Notes: generated by a model not told the origin, from the letters alone. Positions 42,101 to 51,839 are shown, counted from the stretch's first letter. The stretch is 64,000 nt of DNA from Henningerozyma blattae CBS 6284 (GCF_000315915.1 NC_020188.1:79501-143500); one strand, 5' to 3'. Program-made: numbers and translations.

Positions 42101-42872
42101 TTCCAGTTCTGCTTCCAGCTCTGGCTCTAGTTCAGTTCCATCTACCATCCCATCTACTTCTGATTCTAGTATGAGTTCATCTGCTTCTAGTTCGCTTTCT
42201 GGCTCTAGATTTGCTCCATATACCACCTCAGTTTCTTCTCGTTCTAGTAGTTCATCTGCTTCCAGGTTTGTCTCTAGTTCTGATCTATCTACCACCTCAG
42301 TTTCTTCTGGTTCTAGTGGTTTATCGGGTTACATGCGTGTGTCAAGTTTAGGTTTTAACAACTCCGTTTCTTCAGGAAGTATTTTAACTGATGTTATTTT
42401 TTCAATTCAGAAAACCAGCAATATTTTTGAAACGGATTTTATTAATAAAGAATATGGTTCTGCTAATATTGAATCATCTAGTGTTACTAATATTTTGCCA
42501 TCAGTAGTTACAACTACTTTGGTTGAGACTTTATCAGACAATACTAAAACTTTTACGACACAATATATAAGTGTTAAGACAACTATTATTGATTCTGTCA
42601 CCTCATCTGACACTACTCGCAGGCATACTATCGATGCTGGATATAAAGAAGAATTAAACAGCGAGCAATACAGCGATAAACCTTTATCCACTCCAAGCTT
42701 ACAATCCGCTAATAGCCAATATATTGATGAGTATGCATCAATAACACACTTAGCTACCATGAACCCAAGTGGTATGCTAACTGAAAAATTGAATACTACT
42801 CCTACTACCAGAAGACATACCCTTGGTGATCAATATATTGAGCAACCAGACAATGATGACAAAAGAGCATGA
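39108..42872 (+). CDS. Large Ser/Thr-rich adhesin-like cell-wall protein with Cys modules
   Basis: The 1254-residue product starts with a signal peptide (second Met at residue 6, MKIFSLFLLSFASCIHA). The N-terminal 440 residues hold two kinds of repeated module. Module A (YETxxCTDP...LPPGAI, with a later VTYK..C) occurs twice. Module B (HYNGCGPSVSKTYNT, xxxC, CTVIVKYEVCEST) occurs four times, the second copy lacking most of its cysteines. A 39-base repeat coding VPSGPSSASSSSA three times follows, then about 530 residues of Ser-rich repeats (40599-42192), then a Thr-rich stalk. I do not recognise the modules as a named family. The layout is that of yeast wall adhesins or mannoproteins. The frame stops at 42872 without a GPI signal, but a good GPI signal follows at once in the +1 frame, so the copy looks frameshifted. 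Confidence 0.8.
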   Translation: MIILSMKIFSLFLLSFASCIHASLVPLSLRTDNTNNNILSPATTSTITSGNSYQKINNYHYKEVTVTSYETVKCTDPSQYLPPGAIYQTRGPDGTYTIVTYKSICSVVTSPITVTTTTHYNGCGPNVSKTYNTVTDTICHSADCTIIVKYEVCESTMSISSTPPLSTVTITMYETTRCTDPFMSLPPGAIQFSKGDDGVFTVVTYKPVCYISSTTTTSTIYQTCGPSMSGTFSTRTSTNYYGTDRTIIIRYSVCTSTTSSSSAIIITTPKPYTKTTTTHYNGCGPSVSKTYNTVTDTICDDKRCTVIVKYEVCESTAVSIPTSSDIATTTYTTSVPSGPSSASSSSASVPSGPSSASSSSASVPSGPSSASSSSVSAPSSSVTVPTHPTAPSSSTSSVITSPGLPHTTTYTTHYNGCGPSVSKTFNTVIETHCYQTDCTVIVKYEVCESTAVSTPTSSDIATTTYTTSVPSGPSSASSSSASVPSSSSSTSISSSSSVPSTIPSTSDSSMSSSASSSGSSSASSSASSSASSSGSSSVPSTIPSTSDSSMSSSASSSGSSSASSSASSSASSSASSSGSSSVPSTIPSTSDSSMSSSASSSGSSSVPYTIPSTSDSSMSSSASSSGSSSASSSASSSASSSGSSSASSSASSSASSSGSSSVPSTIPSTSDSSMSSSASSSGSSSASSSASSSASSSASSSGSSSVPSTIPSTSDSSMSSSASSSGSSSASSSASSSASSSASSSGSSSVPSTIPSTSDSSMSSSASSSGSSSVPYTIPSTSDSSMSSSASSSGSSSASSSASSSASSSASSSGSSSVPSTIPSTSDSSMSSSASSSGSSSASSSASSSASSSGSSSVPSTIPSTSDSSMSSSASSSASSSASSSASSSASSSGSSSVPSTIPSTSDSSMSSSASSSGSSSASSSASSSASSSASSSGSSSVPSTIPSTSDSSMSSSASSSGSSSGSSSVPSTIPSTSDSSMSSSASSSGSSSASSSASSSASSSGSSSVPSTIPSTSDSSMSSSASSSLSGSRFAPYTTSVSSRSSSSSASRFVSSSDLSTTSVSSGSSGLSGYMRVSSLGFNNSVSSGSILTDVIFSIQKTSNIFETDFINKEYGSANIESSSVTNILPSVVTTTLVETLSDNTKTFTTQYISVKTTIIDSVTSSDTTRRHTIDAGYKEELNSEQYSDKPLSTPSLQSANSQYIDEYASITHLATMNPSGMLTEKLNTTPTTRRHTLGDQYIEQPDNDDKRA
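40110..40226 (+). repeat. 39-bp tandem repeat, three copies
   Basis: Three in-frame copies of a 39-base unit encode VPSGPSSASSSSA, differing at a few bases. A fourth partial copy recurs after the last Cys module near 40510-40565, so the linker and module B were duplicated together. Confidence 0.9.
40599..42192 (+). repeat. Nested coding minisatellite, 14 major units
   Basis: Fourteen units each begin VPSTIPSTSDSSMSSSASSS (VPYT in units 4 and 8) and are followed by varying numbers of the four-residue units ASSS or GSSS, coded by a 12-base repeat (variants of TCTGCTTCCAGT). Units 2-4 and 6-8 share the same order of long, short and VPYT units, which points to duplication of a three-unit block. 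The length is a multiple of 12 throughout, so the frame is preserved on both strands. This explains the long meaningless antisense frame here. Confidence 0.95.
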
Positions 42873-43011
42873 TTCATATGTATATACTACAGATTCTCAA
42901 ACTGATTACAGATTTCAAACAATTGTTCTACAAGAGTTCGATAATGGTGCTATTCTAAATCAAGGTAGTATACTATTAACCTTAATTACTTTTATTGGTT
43001 TCCTCTTGTGA
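42793..43011 (+). pseudogene. Out-of-frame C-terminus of the adhesin, with GPI-anchor signal
   Basis: In the +1 frame relative to the adhesin, the sequence after the stop at 42790-42792 is open to 43011. It encodes EHDSYVYTTDSQTDYRF, then FDNGAILNQGS and a hydrophobic end ILLTLITFIGFLL, a classical GPI signal. Joined after the body of the adhesin at about DNDDK, it would give the normal end of such a protein. The crossover must lie between 42793 and 42872; the AAAA run at 42859-42862 is a likely place for one extra base. There is no known +1 slip heptamer (CTT AGG C, CTT AGT T or GCG AGT T) in the overlap. Confidence 0.7.
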
Positions 43012-45133
43012 ATATGTTTAGCATGATAGTTTCTGAGATTTGTAGCAATTTTATCTAAAAAATAAAAAATTAACACAAAAAATTAAAAAAAAAAAATAGC
43101 TTATAAGCCTGAAAAAAATATATTTTTTGTAATATTTACTGTATTTAATTATTTATTTCACATCTAATCCTTTATATAACATTTATAATTTATTAAAGAA
43201 TAAATTTACGTTTTAATATTAATTCTTTTAACATTTATATTTTTATTGTTAAAATATAAGTCATACTAATACTAGTGCATGCCACATCGATACATAGTTA
43301 TAACAATTATGTAGCAACTATTACTTTTTCACTGATAAAACTTGATTACCAATATAAAGTTGAGCTGGCATAATCCATTACTCCGCTTTTAAAAACTGTT
43401 TACATACCGGGGATGTAGGTTATTCTTTTCTTAAATTAATCTTTGAAAAAGTACTGAATAATTTTTAACATTCTAGCAAACCCTATATTGAAATAACTTT
43501 TTTTAAATAGATGTGGCTACTTTTAGAATTACAGTAGCTTTAATCAATTATTTTAGTAATGTATTCTGGAAAGACTTTTACTAAGCATTGAAATATAATC
43601 TACCCTTAAAAGTATTTTTTCTATCTTCAGATACTATTTATATACTAATAGGTGAATGTTTCTTATTCCTTTTACTTATTTTCTTCCAACTACAGATATT
43701 TCACAATTCTTTTTATTTTTTTTGAAGATTAATCAAATGCTAATTGTCTCAATATCTATATTTATTATTCTATCCTTTTTTAGTTATTATATCAATGTCC
43801 AAGTTTAAGAGTAGTCAATAGTCAAATAATATATATAGTACAACTATATTCCTGGATATATTCATTGGTAAGATTATTGACTAAAGCTTTTTAATCACTA
43901 GATCGCAGGATAATAATGCTTTAGACTTGTTCTTACCTAGACCTCTCTGGCAACTAACACTGGCATAACTTAAAATAATTTTCAACTCATAAGAAAATAA
44001 ACTCATCAGCTGACTAGATAATATATTGTATTAGAAAAAAAATTTTTTTTTGCTGTTGTATCTATTCTAGAATTAAAAATTTCTTCATATTTTCAAATAT
44101 TGATGATAGTATAGAATAAAGATCTTTATGCGTAGAACAAGTAGCAGTTACTTGTTGACAATAAAATGAGAGTATGATGTGCAGTCAATATAACTAATAA
44201 AAATCCCAATTAGGTAATTCATAGGTTGTAAGATATACAATCGAAGTAACCTAATGGGTAATGAACTTCTATAACCCGCAAAAACCTCATTGACATTTTA
44301 GCCAGGCAACTTAGGTATCATGTTATGAAAGGGTTATCTGCCCTGCATTTGTTCTTTATGGTGAAAAAATAAAACTAATAAGTAGTAAACCCTTAATCGT
44401 TGTTAACGTTCTACTTTTATGTTCATCTATATACATTTCATTCCTTCTCAGAAGCGTCTGAGGTTTCTAAACTAAAAATACAATATTAACCAAAGAGAAA
44501 TAATCTTTTAACTTATATCGGATTTAAGCGATAATACTACTTATAAAACTGATAGATATGTTATTTTTTATTAAGTTCTTGTCAGTACAAACTCTTCTTC
44601 AAATGTTAAATTTTTTGACTATAATTATACTAATATGAAAGAATCACGAAAATGGTGTAAAACTCAAAATAAATACTTCTCCTCAGCTGCATAGGCATTA
44701 TTATCACTGTTAGCCGATATAGTTATAGAATAACTCTGGTATTTAATAGTAAAGTTATGTTATTGAAAATTAATGTTACTAAATGAAACAGATATCTATA
44801 CGTTAACAAGTAATAATTACTGGCTTCGGAATAATAAAAGAGTAAAATCAACAGGCAATAATACTAGTAAAATCCCATTTTGGTACTTCATGCACTATAA
44901 AATTAACCAACAGAGTAATATGTTTGTCAGAAGATTTACTATTAAAGTAATTGATGTGTCATAATATTCTATATCTAATTGTGAATCTCATGATGCATTA
45001 AACAGGTAACCTAAGTGAAAAATTTTCTATATGGTATTAGCTATAAATTACCACTTCATTTTCAAAAATAGAACGTATAATTAGCTTACATTAATTTGAT
45101 TTATAGGTTTGCCTTATTATTTATATATTTTTT

Positions 45134-45289
45134 CTACTCAAAATGGTAAGAGGTTTTTATATTCTAATATTAATACTGTACGGTATTATCCTCCTTTCTA
45201 GTAGTATTTTTTTTCTGTCATTATTTAGAGAATAATTCTGTTTTAATAAGTATTTCACAAACATAGAAACCTCCTACCATTTTGAGTAG
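45134..45289. repeat. Inverted repeat with 23-bp arms and 110-bp spacer
   Basis: The left arm (45134-45156, CTACTCAAAATGGTAAGAGG plus TTT) and right arm (45267-45289) are reverse complements at 22 of 23 positions. Similarity continues outward into T-rich and A-rich flanks after a four-base offset. The spacer is unrelated AT-rich DNA. It could be a small terminal-inverted-repeat element or a transcribed hairpin. No target-site duplication is clear. Confidence 0.7.
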
Positions 45290-46782
45290 GAATAAAAAAC
45301 TATATAAAATATGTAATATACAGAACTTTGGTGTCAAATAAAAGGCTACTAAACTATACATATTGTTTTGGACAAGAGAAGCCAGTTTATCATTGTCTAT
45401 AGGTGAGAAGTTTTTATCTAATTAGCCTCACAAGAGTTATCTTCTTCTCGTGCTTAGTATATCCTGTGGAAGCTACATGATGTACTCCATTTGGCGACAA
45501 GGAATCATCTAATTGGGGTTTTTATTAGCAACGTATATTCAGGTTATACTACCTTTTATCCTAAAACAGTATTTCTACTGTTTTATCTCTAAAGACCATA
45601 AATATCTAGCAAAAATTGTGACCTTATGCAACAAGTAATAACAACTTAGTATGAGTAATAACCAAACAAGTATTAAGCATACGTAGTCCCACTGCTAAAA
45701 ATACCAGATAGTGATATTAAGAACGTATTAGGATGCGATAGAATCTAAATCTGTGTGTCAATGAAACTTCTGGTTATTTTTTGAAGTATAAATTACCACG
45801 AACATACCCCAGTAGTTTAAACGGTTTATTGTATATACTGTATATTATATATATTCCATTTCCTAAAAGAGTAATGAGATTTTTTTTGCTAATTATAAAA
45901 ATTATTTAGTAAACAAGTTAAGCAAGATATTAAACAATGAACAAAATTATTTCGAACAGTCTAACTGCAGGACATTATAACTCAACCAGAAAAGTCTCCA
46001 ATTAGTAACTCAGTATATGAATAGATAGATAACTATTACAGTATTACTAGTTAATATAAAAAAAATACTGCTACAACCTTCAAGTTTTAAATAATTTACT
46101 CTAGTGAAGAGCAACTTATTTTGCTTTCACAACCACATTTATAAGAACAACACCAGAGCATCAGCTACTTTTAATAGATGAATCAGAGTAGTTAATGATG
46201 ACAATGTAACAGCTATTGTACCCAGTATGTGAAAGTCATTCTTAGCAAGTATAGCTTCTACTATTGTATTTTTGAGAGTCCTCTCCATGTTCTTTGGTTA
46301 GTTTTTTATGCTAGCCTATAAAATACTTAGAATTAATTTTGTTACAGAAAATTGACTAATTGCATTAGCTATTTTAATGGCTCTGATTGCAACTAACTAA
46401 ACTAGACTCAAGGAAATAAAGATTCAACCAAAAAATTCATATAATACCTAACAGTTTTCTAATACTTCTTAAAGACCTTTATAGTATGTTTTCTAATAGA
46501 ATATAAACAAGTCGAAACCTATTAGGGAATTTGATCCTTGCTGATGGTAATACTTACCTAAAAGTATCAAATATTATTTGTATTACCGTTATTCAACTTT
46601 GTTACATAAGAAAATATTCCTGCTTTTGCAATTATCAAAATTTGGATTACAGAACCCAAATTATATCGTATACAGTTAAGGGTAGTTACCAATAAAAGAC
46701 ATAAGTTTTGCTACACAATTTTTTCTAGGAGCAAATTGCAACTATTAATGTGTATTTTTTTTAAATTGTTACAGTTACCTTT

Positions 46783-46809
46783 AGCACCCCCAATGAGGTG
46801 TTTTTTTTT
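46783..46809 (+). terminator. Short hairpin followed by nine T residues
   Basis: AGCACC and GGTGTT pair (one G-T) around an eight-base loop. A run of nine Ts begins at 46801. It resembles a Pol III-type or intrinsic end signal, but no RNA gene is recognised upstream. Confidence 0.3.
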
Positions 46810-47357
46810 ATTAACTAAAATGAACAATTAAGCAAATATATAGAAATATTTTATTAAAAATAAATTTCATAAGAAAATTTTAATATTCTTAGGTAACACA
46901 AACTACCATCATTTTTACTAACAATATATATTAAGCAAAATATTATACAAAAAAAATTTTGGAGCAGCTAGATAATAATTTCAACTGTATTAGATTTGCT
47001 ACTGCTCATTGTTCCCTTCCCTGTATGCCTAGTCTCTGTAGTATAATTTTTATAGGAATTTTGGGATATTTGATTAAGTAATATACATACTAGTTAAGTA
47101 TTTAATAATAAGAAATTTTATGATAAATATTTTTTTTTAAAATAAGAGACAAATAAAGTATTAGTGACTTAAAACGGAAAAATAACACACAGATTTTAAT
47201 ATATATTCCAGTAGTTGAAACAGTCAACTATTTTTTGAAAGAATTTTATTGTGTATCTCTAATACAGTGTATAACTTGTTATTCGGAATATATACTTTCT
47301 CACATCTGTAGACTTGTACCCCTGACACCCTGATATAGAATTTTGTGACGCCAGCTC

Positions 47358-47435
47358 ACGCGTCTGGCTAATCCCTAATCTCGGCCCTGACGCGTTTTCC
47401 CGAAATCGCGTGAAATTGAACGATACCCTAAATGG
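47358..47435. promoter_or_regulatory. SWI4 cell-cycle control module: two MCBs, SCB-like site, Mcm1 box
   Basis: ACGCGT (MCB) occurs at 47358-47363 and 47390-47395. CCCGAAA (CNCGAAA, SCB-like) is at 47399-47405 and CGCGTGAAA at 47407-47415. CCCTAAATGG at 47426-47435 matches the Mcm1 consensus CCYWWWNNGG at every position and is followed by AAA, as in an early cell-cycle box. All lie within 80 bases, about 660-740 bases upstream of SWI4. S. cerevisiae SWI4 is known to be driven by Mcm1 (ECB) and MCB elements. Confidence 0.8.
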
Positions 47436-48098
47436 AAATATTACGAGTCTCTCGAAAGTGTGGAAAAGTCTATGAATGGGAAAATTATAGCTGCATCATA
47501 CTGGCAGTTTATAGAGCTAAAAAAAAACTAAGGTAATTGTAAAGAAAAGTAAAAATTTTAATTAGGAAAGCTCGATGCTTGTAAGAGTGACAATCTGTAA
47601 AGTCTATTAGGCCGTTTTTTCACGTTTATTTTATTCTTTCTTTTGTTTGAGTAATTTAGCAAGAAAGATACCAAGGAGGAGTTTCAACAAACAACATTTA
47701 GCTGAACTACAATCCCCAGTCACTAATCTGTAGGCGCTCAAAAATTACAGATATATAGGCTTTGGACAAGATTAGGACGTATTTTATAACATATTATAAT
47801 TACTACTGATTATAGACAAACCAAAGTCTAAATATTACATCGTTAATATTCGAACACATTGAACTATTAAGTCATTCGTTCTTTTGATATTATTTTCAGT
47901 AAGGAGCGCATTTTTTTTCATTCTGAACGTTGATATATCCAATATAATACTTATTATTATTGATAGACTCGCCTATATCTCTTTCGCATTTCAAAAATAT
48001 ACTTAATTTTTTTTATTATATCTAACAATAAAAAAATACAAAGAAAATTAAGCGATTAATATTGTACATATTCAAATAATTGCTCCATCAATACTAAT

Positions 48099-51000
48099 AT
48101 GGTATATGAACAGGTAATGGTTAATACAAGTAATAGCCAGCAGGACAATGCAATCAACAACATGAAACTTATGGGGAATCATATTCCACCTGAATTAACC
48201 CATTCGATGTCCACTATGTCAGCACTATCTTCGGCTGCTAATTCCCCAAATAATAATTTGAACTCGCCAGTAATCGAAATAGCCACTTATGCAGATACTG
48301 ATGTTTATGAATGTTATATTCGTGGATTTGAAGCAAGAATAGTTATGAGAAGAACGAAAAATGATTGGATTAATATAACCCAAGTCTTTAAGCTCGCTTC
48401 ATTTTCAAAAACTAAAAGAACTAAGATATTAGAAAAAGAATCAATTGATATTGAACATGAAAAAGTGCAAGGTGGATATGGTAGGTTTCAAGGAACATGG
48501 ATACCGTTACATTATGCAAAACTTTTAGTGAATAAATATAATATCAATGATCCCGTTGTTAATACTTTATTAAATTTTATACCTGATCCAAATAATATGC
48601 CACCAAAGAGAACAAAAAATAGTTTATTGAAAAAATCATCACCAGGTGCAAAAATTACATCACCATCAAGTTATAATAAGACACCAAAGAAAAAAACATA
48701 TAATTCAACTAGTAATGATAATAATACAAATACCAGTATTATTAATAATGTGAATGGCAACAATTCTAACAATAATGAAAATTCTACACTAAAAAAATCT
48801 AAAAGACTATTATCCGCCTCTTCAGCAACCTCTTCAGGGATATATAATACAAACAATAGCATAAGTATATCAACCAATATCCAAAGTAACAGCAATTCTA
48901 ATAATAACTCACAGATTAATCCAAGCCCATTACAAAATCTAGTTTTCCAAACTCCACAACAGCCAAGAAGTTCTAACCAGAACCATATTTCTACTAATAC
49001 TAATAGTAATTTACCAACCGCAAATTTAACAAATACTCACTTAACAACCTCAATTTCTGAGTTTGAGAATTCGAAACAATATTCAAGGAATAATGAATCA
49101 ATAATAAGTCAGCTCAACACTACAAATGAAACGCCAATATCAACTGGATATTCTGCAACACAAAAACCTTTACAGTTTTTTACCGTTCCGACAGCTGTTC
49201 CAAGCCAAAATGATCCATCACGAATCAATAATAATATTAATAATAGTTCAGAACCTCATACTTCAAACAGCATGGATAATCTAAGTGGCAACAGCAGTAG
49301 TAATAGTAATACTAGCAATAATAATAATGACAATTCAAACGGCAAAAATGACCAACCAAATAACAGTAGTAATACTAATACCAAGAACTCCAGTATCCAG
49401 CAAGATCAGTCGACCAATAGTAATAATGCTAAAAAGAATAACAAGAATAGTTCAGACATCCAACATGATCAGTCGAACAATAACGTCAACAATAATAATT
49501 CAAATAGCCAACATGATCAGTCTAAACTAAAAGCAACCAAGAACAAGCCACCCCCATTTTTAGCATTTATGCCCGAAGGCCCCAATCCAGGCGTGTTTGT
49601 TCTTCAAGAAGAAAATGCTAAAAAAAACCAAAAAACTAGGAGTAACGGTACTTATAATGACAAGGCTGCAGATAAATCTACTGACAATACGTTACTGACT
49701 AATCAATCACTGAAATCATCGTCATCTTCTTCATTAATTGATTCTCTTGATAATTACATTGATCCTCATAATGTTACAATAACGGATGGTTCGAATAATT
49801 CTAAACATAATCTACAAAATAACAATACTTCATATTCAAAACTTTTACCTTCAAATAAGGAACAGTCATTGCATCAAACAAATTTGACACAGCTCGATGT
49901 AAATTTAGATTTAATTAAAGATAAAGCCAAAAATTTCACTGATAATAATTCAATCAACTATGGAAATACTAGTAACTCAAATACTCCTTTGAGTTCAACA
50001 TTTCGACCTTTACCTAATAGTCTCACAATAAATAATGTTCAGTTCAATTCTCCATTTACTCCATTAACGGTATCTGAATACAAAGATTTAATTTTGCAGG
50101 TTTTGGCTTCTGAAAACCTTTCTGACCCTAATTACTCATTGCCACCACAACTCTATAAGCCACCAAAAAATTTAGATATTAACTTCCAAGTTGATGAGCA
50201 AGGACACACTCCACTTCATTGGGCTGCCGCTATGGCTAATATTCCTTTAATTAAATTACTTCTGGCCTTAAATTGTAATATTTTAAGCAATAATTACAGG
50301 GGGTTTAACTGTATTTCAAAATCAATTTTTTATAACAATTGTTATAAGGCGGGCTGCTTTTCAGAAATTTTATCTCTATTAAAAATTTGTATGGTAACTC
50401 CAGATGCAAACGGAAGACTTCCTTTGCATTATTTAGTAGAACTGAGTGTTAACAAATCTAAGGATCCGACAGTTATTAATTTTTATATTGCAACCCTATT
50501 ACAGAATCTAGCTCAAGAGGATACCACACTACTGACAATGTGTTTAAATTATCAAGACAATGCTGGTAACACAGTGCTACATTTGGCAGCGTTAAATTTT
50601 AATTTTGAATTATCCCAAAAACTAAGTCTATTAGGAGCATCGTTGGATGTTTCCAATTTAGATAATGAAACACCCGCTTCCTTATTAAATAAATTTAATA
50701 TTTTAACTACACAACAAACACTACAAATGCCTTATGAAAAGATAAAAACTGTTTCTGCTCCTCTGTTGGATGCTAATGGACTCATATCTGGAATAACTCC
50801 TGCAGAACAAAATTCTAAGGATTACGTAGAGGACGATGCAGAGGATACTGAAGATAATATTCAAAAAGATCCGAAAGATAACAATACAGAGCATCAACCG
50901 GAAAATAACTTCGATTCTAAGCATAGATCTGATATAGTACAACACTTAAGAACTCCTAATATTATTGACCAACGAGCTGGAAATCAATTGCCTTTTAATT

Positions 51001-51839
51001 TGCAAGATTCAGCCTCCTTAAACCATATCATGGAAGAATTTTCTACTTTTGATTCATTAGTTACCTCCTCTGTTGTTAAATTAAGCAAATCTACACCTTC
51101 AAAATTTCTACAAACTTCACCTATTCTCTATAGGAAACGTACCGGTGAATTTTTACAATCTGCTAGTCCATTTAAAAAGATTAAAGATAATTCAAAAGGT
51201 ACAATTAATGTCCAAGTAACACCAATTAAACTACAAGAACCATTACCATTGGCTACTCTAAAGGCTGGTGGTGTTATATCCATAGTAAAACAAATTTCTG
51301 AAATTGCGTCGGTCCTTGAAACGTCGATAACAGCCCAAATAAGATCAATTACCAATGAAATCGAAAGTGCTGAAAATAGCATCAAATATATAAATGACAA
51401 GAAAGAAGCAACTTCCCAACAAATAAATAGTATTTTATCGGACTCGGGTGAGAAGAGTGATATATTTGATATTGAGACTTTGCAGACTATGATTAACAAC
51501 AAAGAACATGAATATTCTAAAACTAAAGAAATTTTTATGGATTATCTAAGAAAGTCATCGGATTCAAAATTCCATGAAATTCTTAATGAAGAATTACAAA
51601 AGGAAGATAATGAAAATTGGAATAAAGAATCTAAGCAAGAAAGAAACGAAATCCTGATAGAAGAGCTTGAAAAATTAAGGGCAAAGCAAAATCAATATAT
51701 TATTGATATCAGTAACGCAGCTTCTAACATGCATAATTCTGAAAGAATTATGAAATATAGAAGACTTATTGGCATGTCTTTCGATGATATAGATGCCAAG
51801 CTTGATGACATTGAAAGAGACTTGAAAAGTAATGAATGA
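48099..51839 (+). CDS. SWI4: Swi4, DNA-binding subunit of SBF (G1/S transcription)
   Basis: The 1246-residue product has an N-terminal APSES/KilA-N domain (about residues 58-165: VYECYIRGFEARIVMRRTK, GGYGRFQGTWIPL). Its wording is that of Swi4 and not Mbp1. A long Asn/Ser-rich linker follows, keeping the islands SPSSYNKTPKKK and NPSPLQNLVFQTPQQ. Ankyrin repeats run from about residue 699 (GHTPLHWAAAMANIPLIKLL, GRLPLHYLVELSVNKSKD, GNTVLHLAALN). The C-terminal Swi6-binding end is GMSFDDIDAKLDDIERDLKS. Swi4 with Swi6 activates CLN1, CLN2 and cell-wall genes at Start. It is about 150 residues longer than in S. cerevisiae, all in the linker. KAP123 follows in the same orientation as in YER111C-YER110C. 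Confidence 0.98.
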   Translation: MVYEQVMVNTSNSQQDNAINNMKLMGNHIPPELTHSMSTMSALSSAANSPNNNLNSPVIEIATYADTDVYECYIRGFEARIVMRRTKNDWINITQVFKLASFSKTKRTKILEKESIDIEHEKVQGGYGRFQGTWIPLHYAKLLVNKYNINDPVVNTLLNFIPDPNNMPPKRTKNSLLKKSSPGAKITSPSSYNKTPKKKTYNSTSNDNNTNTSIINNVNGNNSNNNENSTLKKSKRLLSASSATSSGIYNTNNSISISTNIQSNSNSNNNSQINPSPLQNLVFQTPQQPRSSNQNHISTNTNSNLPTANLTNTHLTTSISEFENSKQYSRNNESIISQLNTTNETPISTGYSATQKPLQFFTVPTAVPSQNDPSRINNNINNSSEPHTSNSMDNLSGNSSSNSNTSNNNNDNSNGKNDQPNNSSNTNTKNSSIQQDQSTNSNNAKKNNKNSSDIQHDQSNNNVNNNNSNSQHDQSKLKATKNKPPPFLAFMPEGPNPGVFVLQEENAKKNQKTRSNGTYNDKAADKSTDNTLLTNQSLKSSSSSSLIDSLDNYIDPHNVTITDGSNNSKHNLQNNNTSYSKLLPSNKEQSLHQTNLTQLDVNLDLIKDKAKNFTDNNSINYGNTSNSNTPLSSTFRPLPNSLTINNVQFNSPFTPLTVSEYKDLILQVLASENLSDPNYSLPPQLYKPPKNLDINFQVDEQGHTPLHWAAAMANIPLIKLLLALNCNILSNNYRGFNCISKSIFYNNCYKAGCFSEILSLLKICMVTPDANGRLPLHYLVELSVNKSKDPTVINFYIATLLQNLAQEDTTLLTMCLNYQDNAGNTVLHLAALNFNFELSQKLSLLGASLDVSNLDNETPASLLNKFNILTTQQTLQMPYEKIKTVSAPLLDANGLISGITPAEQNSKDYVEDDAEDTEDNIQKDPKDNNTEHQPENNFDSKHRSDIVQHLRTPNIIDQRAGNQLPFNLQDSASLNHIMEEFSTFDSLVTSSVVKLSKSTPSKFLQTSPILYRKRTGEFLQSASPFKKIKDNSKGTINVQVTPIKLQEPLPLATLKAGGVISIVKQISEIASVLETSITAQIRSITNEIESAENSIKYINDKKEATSQQINSILSDSGEKSDIFDIETLQTMINNKEHEYSKTKEIFMDYLRKSSDSKFHEILNEELQKEDNENWNKESKQERNEILIEELEKLRAKQNQYIIDISNAASNMHNSERIMKYRRLIGMSFDDIDAKLDDIERDLKSNE

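Larger units (their letters stand above)
43012..48098. other. 5-kb gene desert between the adhesin and SWI4
   Basis: No ORF above 63 codons and none with recognisable content. The region is AT-rich throughout except for a GC-richer patch near 47340-47420, the SWI4 control region. I see no tRNA, LTR or recognisable stable RNA. Notable items are an inverted repeat at 45134-45289, a hairpin with a T run at 46783-46809, and an 8-bp stem with five-base loop at 44136-44156. In S. cerevisiae LSM4 and TMN3 would lie in the corresponding interval; neither is here. Confidence 0.6.

Noticed and set aside
40406..42295. A 629-codon antisense frame across the adhesin repeats, reading as acidic ELEPELEADEL repeats.
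   Set aside because: It is an artefact of the 12-base repeat, which has no stop in this antisense frame; no promoter or family supports it, and the sense frame has a signal peptide and Cys modules.
44773..44964. A 63-codon frame in the gene desert.
   Set aside because: No recognisable domain and composition as expected of random AT-rich DNA.
46546..46600. ATACTTACCT, identical to the 5' end of yeast U1 snRNA.
   Set aside because: The following sequence lacks the U1-70K loop and other U1 features. A ten-base match by chance is plausible in 64 kb of both strands. An 8-bp GGTAATAC/GTATTACC stem overlaps it but does not help.
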